Notes: a model not told the origin generated them from the letters alone. Counted from the stretch's first letter, positions 1-11,627 are shown. The stretch: DNA of 64,000 nt from Trametes villosa (GCA_002964805.2 PUDQ02000001.1:8456001-8520000), one strand, 5' to 3'. Numbers and translations: made by a program.

Positions 1-36
1 TGCTGCTAGCGTAAGGGTGCCCGGACTGCGCGGGGG

Positions 37-566
37 TCATTGCTCTGGTGATGGTGCGGGCGGTGCAGCAGCTTGTGCGCGTGCTTCCGCCTCGGCGGCC
101 TGGGTGCGTGCCGCCTTCCACTTCGCGATCTCCGTCTCGGTTGCGACGAGCCCGCGGCGCGCGAGGTCGACGCGGGCTTCGCGCCGGAGCGCGTTCTCGT
201 GCACGCGCTGCTCGTGCTCGTGCGACTGGAGCGCCTTCTCCGCGCGAATGCAGAGGCCGTAGACGGAAACTGTGCGTAGGGGTCGGTGCGCTCATCCAAG
301 AGCGGAAGGCGGGGAGTGCGCACCTATCGTAACGAGGAAGGCTTTAAATGGGAGCGTCTGTCGCCTGCGTGAAAGAATGCTGTTCAAGACATGTTTACGA
401 GGATCATGAGGTGTTCACGGACGCACCTGAAGTTGGGCCAGTAGTAGTGCCCGAGGGACGCGAGCCCAAGTCCGACCGCGCCGTATTGCGCTGCACCGAT
501 CGCGCCTGCTCTCGCCTGGACCTGATACGCCTTCTCCACGTCCTCTCTGCGGTGTCCTCTGTTCAT
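37..566 (-). CDS. Small mitochondrial inner-membrane protein, Rcf2/HIG1-like N-terminal half (tentative)
   Basis: Three exons, 427-566, 324-364 and 37-269, join in frame to 137 residues with GT-AG introns of 62 and 54 nt. The first 45 residues hold a Gly/Ala-rich hydrophobic stretch ending WPNFR, followed by RQTLPFKAFLVT, a second short hydrophobic stretch and then AEKALQSHEHEQR. The rest is a charged, Ala-rich helix with the run REARVDLARRGL. The pattern of a hydrophobic hairpin, a basic TLPFKAF loop and an acidic AE segment resembles the N-terminal half of the respiratory supercomplex factor Rcf2. I infer that relationship by eye and it is not certain. The ATG at 566 is the first usable start, but an extra upstream exon cannot be excluded. 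The gene points away from the WD40 gene that ends at 867. Confidence 0.6.
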
Positions 567-866
567 CGTCGGGCGGGTGGGTGGGGGAGAGCTCAGTGTA
601 TTGGCATGTGCAGTTGGCGGTCCTGCACGAAGGTGTGGAGGCGCGCGGGGACGCGCCGCGAGCGTCCTGGACTCGCCGACTGACGCTGCGCCACGCGAGT
701 TCCCGGCGTGCGCCTGCGGTCCCGATAAGGCAGGCGTGCAAGAACATAAGTGCCCACTAATGACTCTGTCAATTCGACGCAGCGTGCATACGTATTATAG
801 GGGATGGTAATAGTAACTAGCCCATGCATAGATTACAGTATAAGTTACTCGAGCTATAGCTTATCA
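567..866. other. Intergenic, upstream of the Rcf2-like gene
   Basis: This stretch holds the promoter side of the small mitochondrial gene and the 3' side of the WD40 gene, both on the minus strand. Short frames on either strand here have no recognisable content. Confidence 0.5.
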
Positions 867-3502
867 TCATGAGGCCACAAGATCTCCGGCGCGGTTCATG
901 AACGCGAGATGATGATCTTCAGAGCATGCCGCCCATCGCCCATCTCCGAATGCGACTTGTATGACTTTCCTCCCAGGCAAACAAGGGGTCTGTGGATCAT
1001 TAACAACAGACTGAATGGAGAAGAAAAATGGACCATACCGTTTTCAGGACTTCCTTGACGTTACGCAGATCCCACAAACGCACGCAGCCATCCTTCTCCA
1101 CCCCGCCCGACGCGAATGTGGTCCCTTGGATATCCCCTGGAATTGGAATGTAAGCCTCAAAGTCACCGCATGTAGGAATCTCGGGTGCAGCTTACCGCGT
1201 ACATATCGGCCATGAACTTTGATACTAGGGTAGCCGAAGCGAACGACTGGCACTGTAGGGACAACTCGGCGGTCCCGGACCTCAAACTGAAGCTCCCGAT
1301 GGGCGACCTGGGCGGTGAATATTAGTCGTCAACTAGCGAAGCTTTAAACGATGATAATGCAAACCAACCTCCAACAGTGTACAAAACTCCGAGGTCGTCG
1401 GATGTGCATGATACACCGAGTTCGATAGCTTGAGGGTGTTGACGACGCGCTCCGAGGCGAGGTCGTATATGTTGACGCTACAGTCTGCACTTGTCGTCAC
1501 GAGTTTGCGGCTGGTGTCTCGGACTAGCAACAACGATTGGATGACGGAAGTGTGTTTGATCGCGAGTGGGGCAGAAGCAGTTGCCGTCCGATCCTCAGAG
1601 AGCGACCACAGATGGACGAGGTGGTCGTATCCGCCAGTCGCGAACGTGTTGGGCTGCATCATCGCGCATACAGCGCTGATTCCGCCGTTTCTGTCCGATT
1701 GTGCGGGACGGTCGAACGACCCCAATTCTTTCACCTGGAACGGCAGAGGTCAAGACACCGCAGACGACACGAAACAGATGGGTAGTGCATACCCGTGTCG
1801 TTTTCAACCTTACGAGAGATACCTGCTGACTGTTGCGGGCGTGTCCAAGCACCACGATGAGCCCACTTGGGCCGGGCAAGATGCACGAATCATCGACAAT
1901 ATGGCCACTAGTCCCGGCGGCGGAGCTCCCTCTCAACTCGATGGGACGCCTGGGCATGGTTAGACAACGCAATATGAGGTATTTCTGCACATACCGAGGA
2001 TTGTCGCACTGCACTACGTCAAAGCACCCTCGCATCGTGACGCTGAGTATTCCGCGCTCAGGAAGAACAAACAGCCTACGGGGCTTGTCGTGCGGGTCCT
2101 TCCGTAACTGAATAGGGATGGCATGCAGTGCAGCCGGCGATGTTCTCGTCTCAGGGGCCTGCCGCCGTATGCTGGAGTCATCTTCCGGAACGGCTGTCGC
2201 ACTTGCACTGGCCCGCGGTAGCAGACTTGCTGCATCATAACCAGCAGCCTCGACCAGAGGGCTGGAATATATGCTATCCTCAGCGCATACGCAAAAATGA
2301 GGGCGAATGCTACCGACCTAACATGACGAGAAGTGTTTTGTGGCGCAGGAAAGGAGCGGCGCGAGACGTCGTCACAAGCAGGGCGCACAGCAGGGGTCGT
2401 GTTAAGGCCAAGGACAAGAGTTCCGCTTCGAACCTTAGGAGGACTTGTGAGCCCGGACCAACAGCCCCAGAGCGTCGCCCCCGGAGTACGTTCGTTGCCA
2501 TCATTGTGGGCAGTTGGGTCGGAAGCTACGAGCAATGGCTCCGCAGGCTCTGGCTTGACCCACACGCTGGTAGACTCCGGCGGTTCAGGTTCCACGAATG
2601 CCACAGGAGGAGATGCGAGCGCAGAAGTAGAATCCAGGTATTCGAGAATTTGTCTGCCTGCTGCGGCATTAGCTAGTGCATACATGCTCATACATACTCT
2701 ACAACGACTCACAGGACTCTCCTAATGTATTGCTAAGGGGCTCGTCGCTTTGAGTAGGGATATTGGCCGGTTGCCCGAGTGTATGCGTCTCGCCGGACGA
2801 GCTGGACCGAGACGGCGGTAGGGATGGCGGCAGAGTAGAAAATGCCCGGGCAAGGGATATGCTCAGCGAGGGCTGCTTGGGATCGAACGTCCATTGCGAA
2901 CGAGGTCCCGATGTAGAGCGGCTGGATGGCGCATGCGTAGAACTGGATGATGGGTCCGGGACGTTTGGGGAGGGGCTCCGACGGGCATCTTCGTATACGG
3001 GACTCTCCAGAGTGCTTGACGGCTCGCCAACCTGGTCTTCCTGTGGCCTCGGGGGCAGCGACTCGCTAAAGGGCGGCCTGACCGCAAGGAGCGGCTCTGG
3101 CTCCTCGGTCTTTTGGCGGAAAGGACTCCCAACATCTAGTATGGGTTCGGGCCCTTCTATCCTGCGTTTCTTCCTCCAGCGTTTGTGGCCTTTAGGGCGA
3201 GCCCGGTCTGTAGTTGGACCGCGCCAGGGAGAGTTCGACTGCTCGACGCGACCTGCATCCAAGCTCGATGGACCAGCTTGAGAAGCCACGGAACCTTGAC
3301 TCGGACCTAGTGCGTGTGGCCTAGCATGCGGGGCACTATAGCCTCTTCCGCGCCCGCGGTTGAATCCCCTCCCACCTCGAGGAGCATAACCTCGGTGCTG
3401 AGGGCCTACAACCGAGTGGGACGAGCGGATGGCCGGGACATGGGTATTCCCTTTCCTTGCGTGGCGCACTTCGTTCGGTTGTGCATCTTCGCCGTAAGAC
3501 AT
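867..3502 (-). CDS. WD40-repeat protein with disordered RG-rich N terminus (left member of head-to-head pair)
   Basis: Eight exons: 2713-3502, 2318-2657, 1995-2261, 1793-1949, 1369-1734, 1196-1307, 1060-1136 and 867-1010, giving about 750 residues. Residues 1-375 look disordered. They include an RG-rich patch near residue 40 (GYAPRGGRGFNRGRGRG), a basic KRWRKKRR nuclear-localisation-like motif, and long Ser/Pro/Glu stretches. From about residue 415 a WD40 propeller follows. Strands are visible in LFVLPERGILSVTMRG, FATGGYDHLVHLWSL, LVTTSADCSVNIYDLA and FASGGVEKDGCVRLWDLRN. The last exon reads GRKVIQVAFGDGRWAACSED. The donor of the last intron is ambiguous (position 1060 or 1039, both in frame). 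The repeat order and spacing match the neighbour at 3721-7090, so the two look like duplicates. The function is unknown; a scaffold role is the usual expectation for WD40 proteins. Confidence 0.8.
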
Positions 3503-3720
3503 TGCCTCAGCCCGGTTGTTGCATCAAGACACGAAGTAGAATGTGTACAAAGCATCGAGTGAGGTCGCGTAGAGAGCGAGAGACAGGTGCATCGAGCTCG
3601 AGGCACGCCGCTTCAGCTTCAGCCACCGACAGTGAATGGGCGCCTACCCGAACGTGCTGCTTTCCAGAGGACATCGACCTCGACGTACTCGGTTTGTTTA
3701 GTTTTGCAGCTGCACTGCGG
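3503..3720. promoter_or_regulatory. Candidate bidirectional promoter between two WD40 genes
   Basis: Only 218 bp separate the two start codons, so both 5' UTRs and core promoters must share this stretch or overlap the neighbouring gene. I see no clear TATA box. The assignment rests on gene geometry alone. Confidence 0.5.
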
Positions 3721-6700
3721 ATGTCCACCAGCGGAAAACGTTCGGCCTCACCTTTACCCTGCAACCTCGACAATATCCGCAGAATCAGACTCTGCGCGCC
3801 CAAGAAAGACTCTAGCAAGAAGCAACAACATGCTGCAGCACCCTCTCTGGAAAGCACAAACCCCCAGCAAGGGCAAGAAGTTATCTCGCTCTCGCCGTTC
3901 CTGCCGCAAGCCACTACACATGAGAATGTCAACGACCTCATTCTGCAGACGGCCGCGCGGCTAGCGCGTGAAGGAAAACGTCTGACCCGGGCTCCCCAGT
4001 TGTTGTGAGTGAGGTAGACATTAACGGCAGGCCCGTGAGCAGTTACTGAGGCGGCGGAATCAAGGCCCGACGGGATTGCGTTTGACTGGTATGCGTCAAT
4101 TTTCCACTCGGGCGACATGCAACTAACAGCCTCATAGGGTATCAGATCTTACCGCCCAAGGCGAGAGCCTGAAGAATCTATTGTCTGTGTAAGGCAGCCG
4201 CCCCATTCAACCGCCGCAATGCTCACGTCTCCGCCTTACAGCCAAGGTATCAGGTCTGCCGACCTGGACAGAGTTTTGTTGCGTACCGCTGTACGTACAG
4301 GACGGGCCTCGACGCTCGAGCCATCGCAAACGGAAGCGCTGCAGAACGTACAACCTCGTTCGAACGCGAGCGCCCCGCCAGGGTCTCAGCTTCTCTCGGG
4401 CAATGCGTCGAACCCAATTGTCATTGACGACGACGACGAGCCGGAGATTATATACACGAGTGGGCGTATTGCTCAAGCGTTACCGCCTTCACCTCATGCC
4501 CAGGCTACTCAAGTTTCTGCGAGCGGCCCGTCATCAGTGGATTCGTCAATCGAGTTAGCCTACCCGTCCTCTCCACTCTCGCAACAGGCACTAGGCGAGC
4601 CAGGCTTGCCCGAGCACAATCTAGGAGGCCCATCTAGGCCAGTCATCGACGGTGTTGGCTCTTCTCGGCGCTCGAGAACGCCACGGCGAGATGAGAGTCC
4701 AGAAACCGACGCAGCAGAGCCTTTCACGTACGTTGCCTCACCATTCTTCCCGAGCTAGTCTGACGTTGTTATTACCCTCCAGAGCCGCGGACGACCGGGC
4801 GTCAGTGGTGACATACGCTTCTCCGCGCCCCAAACGCCCTGCAGAGGCTGGACGCGACTGGGACGAAGATGAAGCCGAAGAGGACCCGCCGTCTGTGAAC
4901 CCGCCACACCACGATAACGCCTCCCCTGTTCGCGATTCACCTGCTTCTACTCGCAACCCTCCCACTCCGTCCCGGAGGCAGCTCGAAAAGCGTCGGGCTG
5001 ACTACGGCAATTGGAAAAGCCTAGCGGGGGGTTCGAGTGACGCCGAGATGGAAGATGCTCATCCATCGAGCAGGGAGTCCTCTCCGGGCGTGGTGTTCCC
5101 CGCCCAGCCGCTGGGCCGCATTCCCGGACTCAGCTTTCTACCGCAGACGTATGACGCCTCTGAGCTCGCAGCCCAGCAGGCGTTCGCGCCTGCCTCCCGG
5201 TCCGATTCCCGTTCAGATACCGAGGCTTCCCCCGACGCCCATGGGCGGTCACCGCCGGAACGTGTCCCACCCTACAAGTCATCGCGCGCTGGACGATACC
5301 GGAACGCCCGGCAGGCAGACGACGCGCTCAGCGACCCTGAGGCCTCTGACGGACCGTCCAGCCGACCCGCCGCACGGAAGAACTCCCCGCAGCGTATGCA
5401 GTTCGATCCCAGTAGCGATCGCGACGACTCCGATGAGGACATGAGGGTCGACGTCACTACCAGAGGGGAAGCTCGTCCTCCCCATCCGCGCATTCCCAGC
5501 AGAAGTCGTCATCGGGCGAAAGTCCGTGCGCCCGTGGGTGTGGGTCGATCGCAGGGCCGACACAATGCCTCCTCTGAGCAGCGTCGACGTGCCAACTCCG
5601 CTCGTCGAGCTCCGTCGCGTTCTAGCGCGGACATGACCTCAGACTCGGAAGAAGATGAGCGCGAACTCGCGGGTCAAACGACCCCGTCGGGTCATACTGT
5701 GGTCATACCGAAGGCGGAGTTCGCGCGAGGACGGCGGCTGCTGGCGCCTAAGGACCAGGATCTCCCGTCCACCACGATCCTCATGCGTGGCGACGCGCAC
5801 TTCATTGATCAGCGACGGAAGTACGTGGCCCCTGCGTCTATTAGCTCGCTATATTGAAACAGTGGCTGTACAGGGCACGCATAACACGGTGGTCGCTGCC
5901 TGTTGAGGACGACTCCCGGCACGTCGAAGACGCGTGCCTCATAGGCGACAACACAGTCGTCGTCGGCTACAATAAAGGGCCCTACCAGGTGTCTTTAATT
6001 CCCGTACGGGTGGATCAGGTACGGGACGAGGCGCCTTCCTGATAGACCGAGTGAGGCAGCCCGATTGCTAAAACCCACCCGCAGCGCCCACGCCGCATCG
6101 ATCTGGCCTACAGGGCGCACTCGACTGTGATCGAGAACAGGTCTGCCGGGACATCGAATCCCAACCCCGGCATCGCCTGCCTCGCGCCGGTCGGAGACGA
6201 CAGCTTCCTGTCAGGTGGCCACGACAAGACGGTCCGCCATTGGAAGCTGGCGCGCGAGCACGGCAAGAACGCGTCCCGCGCGGAGTTCTCCGCCGCCTCG
6301 GTGCGCATTCCAACCCAGCACACCCAGGCGGTCCAGGCGCTCGCGTATTCTCCCTGGAACGACGTCGTCTACTCCGCCTCGGGCGACCTCATCGCGACGA
6401 CGCGGCTCGACGCGCGCGCCCCTACAGAGCCCGCGCGCGTCTCGGGCAGGGTTACGCAGGTGCACGTCCACCCGCAGGACCCGCGGCTCGTCGCCCTCGA
6501 GGTAGGTCATCCGGGACGCACCATACAGTCCCCACTCCGCTCCGATGTCGGACGCCACCCTCGGATCAGCGTAGAGCTAACAGACGTGCCGCACAGATCG
6601 ACCATATGGACTACCAGGTGCACTTCTACGACACGCGCGCGCGCGGCTTCGGGCGCAAGCCGTGGCTCGAGTTTGGCTACCGCGCCGCGCCTCCGCGGCC

Positions 6701-7090
6701 GAGGAGCACGGGTGCGGGCGCGGGTGCGCCGCGGCCCGCGCTGCCCACCACCACGACGTCCGGGTCCGTGCCGAAACTGGGGTCGCGGTACATCCGAGGG
6801 GCGACAGTGAACAGCCTGTTCGCGCGCGGCTACGCCGATGGGGTCGTCCTCGTCTGGGACTACCGGAACGGGGCGCAGAAGGTGCGTGCCGCCGGCGCCA
6901 GCCGTGCCCGCCTGCCTGCGCGCGCGCTCGCCTTCGCTAACTCCGCCCGCGCTTCGCGACCCTGCAGGAGGTGCTCGAGCGTTTCCGGTTCGAGCGGCCG
7001 GCCGAGGTCGCGCACACCGTGCTCGCGGGGACCGACGTCGTCGCGTATGGGGGATACTCGGCGACATTCTGGAGCACGCTGGGCGGGTAG
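3721..7090 (+). CDS. WD40-repeat protein with long disordered N terminus and SUMO-interacting-like motif (right member of pair)
   Basis: Eight exons: 3721-4004, 4138-4188, 4242-4727, 4783-5820, 5874-6018, 6085-6501, 6597-6881 and 6968-7090, giving 942 residues with every junction in frame. Residues 1-620 are low complexity, rich in Ser, Pro, Arg and Asp. They include NPIVIDDDDEPEII near residue 170, a hydrophobic core followed by acids, as in SUMO-interacting motifs. Residues 620-942 form a WD40 region. It can be followed in FLSGGHDKTVRHWKLA, VVYSASGDLIATTRLDA, DYQVHFYDTRARGF and NSLFARGYADGVVLVWDYRN, ending with AYGGYSATFWSTLGG. The order of these elements parallels the divergent neighbour. 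The acceptor before residue 621 was chosen because it alone keeps the frame open. Nuclear localisation is plausible from the basic and acidic tracts but is inference. Confidence 0.85.
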
Positions 7091-7636
7091 AGCGGCGCGT
7101 AGACGTAGCCCCTGCGGCCTGTGCGTGTGCGGTATTGAGTTCTGCGGGGGAGCAAGGGGCGGTCTGATCAGTGGGCTGCGTATGCCACCCGTGCCACGGG
7201 ACGCGCCTCGCGCCCGCGCGAACGGTTCTCTTGGAACACTCATGCCCCGGCACGCCACATGTCGAGAGCGATTCTATGCTGCAGTGGCATGGGCGTGTGT
7301 GCGGGAGCAGCCCCCTGCAGCGCGATCACGGACGGACATGGCAGGGGATCAGGCTGCTTCGCCTTCTTCGCCGGCCACATCACGAACCGTCAGAACGAGC
7401 ATGCAGATGCCCATGCCAGCGCGCGCGGAATGCTCCCAAGAACACCCGTGTCAAGAGAGAACGAACACCAGATATCGTCGTACGTACGTATTATACAACC
7501 GCTGCGCTATAGCGGCATTACGGACCATCCATGCGCCCGGTCAGAGATACATCCAGTCCGCCATGAAGCATATTCCAAACGTCCGTATATAGGGGATAGA
7601 TCATGAGTAGATGTGCTCTGCGAGAAATGACGCGCT
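7091..7636. other. Convergent intergenic region
   Basis: This stretch lies between the stop codons of the WD40 gene (+) and the aminopeptidase gene (-). It should hold both 3' UTRs. I see no coding signal or repeat; the frames here are open only because of base composition. Confidence 0.5.
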
Positions 7637-9759
7637 CTAGTCGGCCTTCTTCCACCCGCCGAGCTCGATGGCGAACGACACCGCGAGCTTGGAGAACTCC
7701 AGCATGTGCTCGAAGCTGAACTCGTCGGAGATGTCGTAGCGGCTGCAGGGAACACAGGGCCGGCGTCAGCGCCAACTGCACGCGCAGGTGGAGAATCGTC
7801 GGCGTGCGACTCACTCGTTCGAGCTGTGGATGTTCCCGTGGTTGGAATTCTCGAATGTGGCCTCTGTATGCATGTGAATGTGCATCCGATAGATGCAACG
7901 AAGCCCGCGCGAAATGAAGGAGGCTGCATGAGCGACGCTAAGCGAGATTAAACAAGCCGGCTGCGCGCACCAATCGTGAAGACACTGGGGTATCCGCCCT
8001 TGCGCCACGAGGCACTGGAAGAGAGGAAGGAAGGGTTTCAGCGGGACGGCTGGGCGTTCGGAAGGATCGTATGGAATCTCACTGGTCGCTGCAAGCATAT
8101 CCGCACTTGGTCTCCACCCAGGGAATATCAAGATACAGCTCGACCAGCTTCTTGTTGTATTCCGTCAAGCTGCATCGATTGAATGGGTGATGGTGAGAAA
8201 TCGGGAACGACAGCAAACATAGATTGGAACACCGACTCAGGGTCGACAAAGTCGGTGATAATGCCGACCTGCTCCCGGGTGCCACGCTTGATCCAAGCCG
8301 TCATGTCGTACTGGAGGCAATAGCGTCAGATCGCGATAATGGGCTGAGATGAAAAAGATAGACCCGAACCTGGCTCATGGCGACAACGTTCACATTGCGC
8401 CCTTCGTAAGACCGCGCCACGGCTTGGGATCCGAGGAGCCCTCCTTCCTATGACAGACAAGACGATACTGTGGTCAATGCACTCTTTCTTCCTGGACTCC
8501 GCTGCGCAGACATGTACCTCGGCAGAATACCAGTGGAACTCCACGGCGCGCTCCGGCCGGAACCCTGCGGCAACCAACCCACGGTATGCCTCCAGAATGC
8601 TCATGGAACCAGAACCATCATCGTCGGCACCTAGAGCCGCGGGTCAGCATGGAAGCCTTTCATGAGAGCGCGGCCTAATTTACCGGGGGCGGGAAGGAAC
8701 GGCCAGCTGTTTGTGCTATAGACGCGAAGGGGATTGGTCAATACAAGGCTTGGAACCGGAACGGTACCGAGAGGACCGACCTATCGAGGTGGGCACCGAG
8801 TACAACGACACCATCGTCATCCGGCGATGTGCCGTTGATCCGGACAATCTGCAATTATGACATCTGAGCAAGACCGCGGAGTGCGGTGTAGAGATACTTA
8901 CAACACTGCTCTGCGCCCAGGAGTGAGGGAATTCCTGGATAGAAATCACGTCTTTGAGAGACTTGTCGGCGAACTTCTCCGTGATCTGTGCGCGCGGCGT
9001 GAGTCAAGGATTACAAGGGCAGCCGTCGGCGGAGTAACCTCAGTGATCTTGCTCAGGAGCCAACGCTGGCTCTCCTTGCCGGTCTACGCGTAGCAAATTA
9101 GCCGAAAGATCGCTGCTAGCGAAGGGCGGCATACCTCGCTGCGATAATCTGAACTATTATGAGACAGGGCCCGTACCGGGTACAAGGATGCACTTACAGC
9201 GTGTACGGAAGCTCGTGAACTTCTCCAGACCATCCCGAAGATTCTGGACCTTCAGGGTATCAATGACAGACTGGACAGCCTCAGTGTGGTTCGGAGCGGG
9301 ATAAGACGCTGTCGCTACGTCAACCCATGAGACAGCAGACCGCACAGGTGGACCACACACGCTTCTGCACGGCCCTGAGGTGCGCACGAGAGCCCAGATC
9401 TGGGGTCTCGGTTCTGTCAAGGGAGTGGATGAGGTACACGTCTTCATGAGGAGCAAATGACCACCTACACGTCGAAGAACTTGATGCCACGAGCCTTCGC
9501 CTGGATCTGGAAGGGTGCATTGTGTGAGAGGTATTCCCGTCGGCGCACGGAGAAGCGGGCGCACCTTCTCAAGCTCAGTCATCGTGACCGGCTCGTCCTG
9601 GCCATCAAGCTGGACAAGGCGCGGCGCGGAGAGATCCAGGTCGAAGCCTGGATAGCTGGTGGGCAAGTCGCTAAGGGGAGTCTGGCCGTTGTCGTACAAC
9701 GCCAAGGGCGTCGCTACGACGGCGGAGACAAGGGCGAGGAGGAGCGCGGCGGCCTTCAT
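7637..9759 (-). CDS. Secreted leucine aminopeptidase, peptidase family M28 (LAP1-like)
   Basis: Sixteen exons: 9565-9759, 9469-9506, 9361-9413, 9198-9308, 9135-9148, 9039-9083, 8902-8985, 8781-8848, 8684-8715, 8518-8630, 8370-8447, 8231-8310, 8083-8169, 7971-8014, 7815-7863 and 7637-7742. They sum to 398 residues, the usual size for this fungal family. A signal peptide ([18 protein letters not shown]) and a propeptide precede the catalytic domain. All zinc and catalytic positions of M28 co-catalytic enzymes are visible: [31 protein letters not shown] and NIHSSND. The conserved CGYACSD cysteine pair is also present. The enzyme should release N-terminal residues from extracellular peptides. The fifth exon is only 14 nt and is required to rebuild [17 protein letters not shown]. 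The donor after residue 303 (gttcca) is weak but is the one that keeps frame. Confidence 0.93.
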
Positions 9760-9990
9760 CGTTGTGCTGGATGGTGGTGGCAGGACAAGAGGCGAGGAGG
9801 ACGCGGAGGGCAGCGAGCCCGCAGTGCCTCATTCGGGCAACGCGACGCGTGTGCGTGACCGAGTTAGCCGGCGACTGACCCTAACCCCGCGTTGGCCGGA
9901 AATTTAGGCGCCTGTTACCGCGTTCTGCGCTGCGACGATCGAGAGTGCTTGCCAGTCGACTGCTCTGTCTGGTCCTCACCCTCTCCGGCG
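9760..9990. promoter_or_regulatory. Shared upstream region of aminopeptidase (-) and uL11m (+)
   Basis: The two start codons are 231 bp apart in divergent orientation, so the promoters are adjacent or shared. No clear TATA element was recognised. Confidence 0.4.
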
Positions 9991-10490
9991 ATGTCCAAGG
10001 CTGCTCTAAATGCGAGGGCGCAGATAATCGTACGTCGTGCACTGTGCTACTTTTGCCCTCTTCGCACTCACGCACGTCGCAGCGCCTGCTCATTCCCGCT
10101 GGCAAGGCGGCACCCTCGCCGCCGGTCGGTCCTGCCCTGGGTGCCCGCGGTGTGAAGTCCATGGACTTCTGCAAAGAGTTCAACGCTCGCACTGGCCACA
10201 TAGAACCTGGCACACCCATTCCCACATTGATTACCGTCCAGCCTGACCGCTCTTTCTCCTTCGTCACAAAGACTCCTCCCACCGCCTACTTCCTCAAGAA
10301 AGCCGCTGGCGTGGAGAAGGGCACCGGCCGCCCCGGCCATTCAGTCGTGGGCACCGTCAGTCTCAAACACGTTTACGAAATCGCGAAAATCAAGGCGACG
10401 GACCAGCACCTGAAGCATCTCCGCCTAGAAGCCATCGCGAGCACTATCATTGGCACGGCACGGACGATTGGCATCCAGGTGGTGGCATGA
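9991..10490 (+). CDS. MRPL19: Mitochondrial large-subunit ribosomal protein uL11m
   Basis: Two exons, 9991-10029 and 10083-10490, give 148 residues. The protein begins [20 protein letters not shown]. It carries the uL11 hallmark segments [35 protein letters not shown] and [19 protein letters not shown]. The C-terminal RNA-binding helix region ends in [13 protein letters not shown]. This protein builds the stalk base (GTPase-associated centre) of the mitoribosome. The length is that of fungal mitochondrial homologues, shorter than cytosolic eL/uL11. The 53 nt intron lies just after the N-terminal segment, and splicing it restores the IPAGKA motif exactly. Identification is by family motifs and is firm; the yeast symbol MRPL19 is used by orthology. 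Confidence 0.95.
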
Positions 10491-10916
10491 GCAGGTGCGC
10501 GCCCAGTGGCCAGGTGAGCGTTTTCCAACTCAGCGTGTACGTACCCGTTGCTCAACGGTGCCGTACCGCACCCCATTGATTATCGTGCGTGTTCTGCTTC
10601 CAAGAAGTCGCCCTGTCGGAGCGAGGAGGGAGAGGCATGTGCCTGGAATGTGTACATACGTAGACGGCCACCATGCCAAGGGGGTTCTGGCCGAAAGCCG
10701 TAGCGTCTCTTTCACTGGATTCGGACTGCCTTCTGCCATCGGATGCGGGGGAGGACGCGTGACTGGCGGAGGGCGCCGCGCCGTGTCTGCTCGTGTCGAC
10801 CTCTTCTCTCGCCCACCCGACGAAGCGCGCATGCGGGCGGAGTAGGATGCACATTGCATTCAGTCGCATTCATTTCCCAAGGTTCATGCTGACTGTGCAG
10901 AGTTCGGGGAAGAAGG

Positions 10917-11627
10917 TTAAGCTCTGATATTATCACACCCTCGCCCGCGCGTGTTGGGCCGCGCCTGCCCCCTTGCGCGGGCACTCCCAGCGGGCGAGGC
11001 CACACCTGCCGTACCGGAGAGGACGATGAGAAGCGTCGCGCCTCTCGGGTCTGCGCCCTGCACCAGGCTGCACCCCAGTCCTGAACTTTGATTGCAGGCT
11101 GAGGAAGACCCTTTGTCCTCCATATGGCATCTCCGACACGCTGCGTCCACGCCGTGGGCCGCAGTGCTGGGCTTGCCTCCGCAAACCACCTCGTTGCAGC
11201 CGACCTGCCATATCAAGATCGCCTTCGCTCACCTCGTGTGCGCGACGGCTCAGACGCAAGTACGCGTCGTCCTTGTAAGCTGATGGATATATCCTCGATT
11301 TTGACTCTTTTACACAATGGAACGCGTAGGAGCGTGATGGGCCTGCGTTGTTCGACACAACGCGTCCCTTCTTCCTGGCATCGAAGGCCGCCTGCCGTGC
11401 GCACTCGTTCTATTGCAGTCTCGAGGACATGATACGGCGCTCACCAGATCCCTCGTGTTCCTCCCGATCATGTCCTGCAGCCCAAAGAAGCCCGGCCCTC
11501 ACACTCCACTGTGCAACGCCCCGGGCGACATCATGAAGCACACTTCTTCCACGCAGACACGTTGGAAATCCTTGTACCCAGCTTTATCTAGCTGCCGCCG
11601 CAACACGTTCCCGTCCCGATCGAGCAT
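10917..11627 (-). other. Possible small unrecognised gene or gene remnant
   Basis: Several minus-strand frames here look more protein-like than chance. From the ATG at 11627 the frame reads MLDRDGNVLRRQLDKAGYKD and later VCVEEVCFMMSPGALHS. A later block reads NECARQAAFDARKKGR, and another AYKDDAYLRLSRRAHE, followed by a donor-like gtgagc. These pieces can be joined only with short or ambiguous introns, so no confident model could be built. I do not recognise the family. It lies between uL11m (+) and a DUF6593 gene (+). It could be a real small gene with unusual introns, a degraded copy, or composition-driven noise. Confidence 0.25.
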
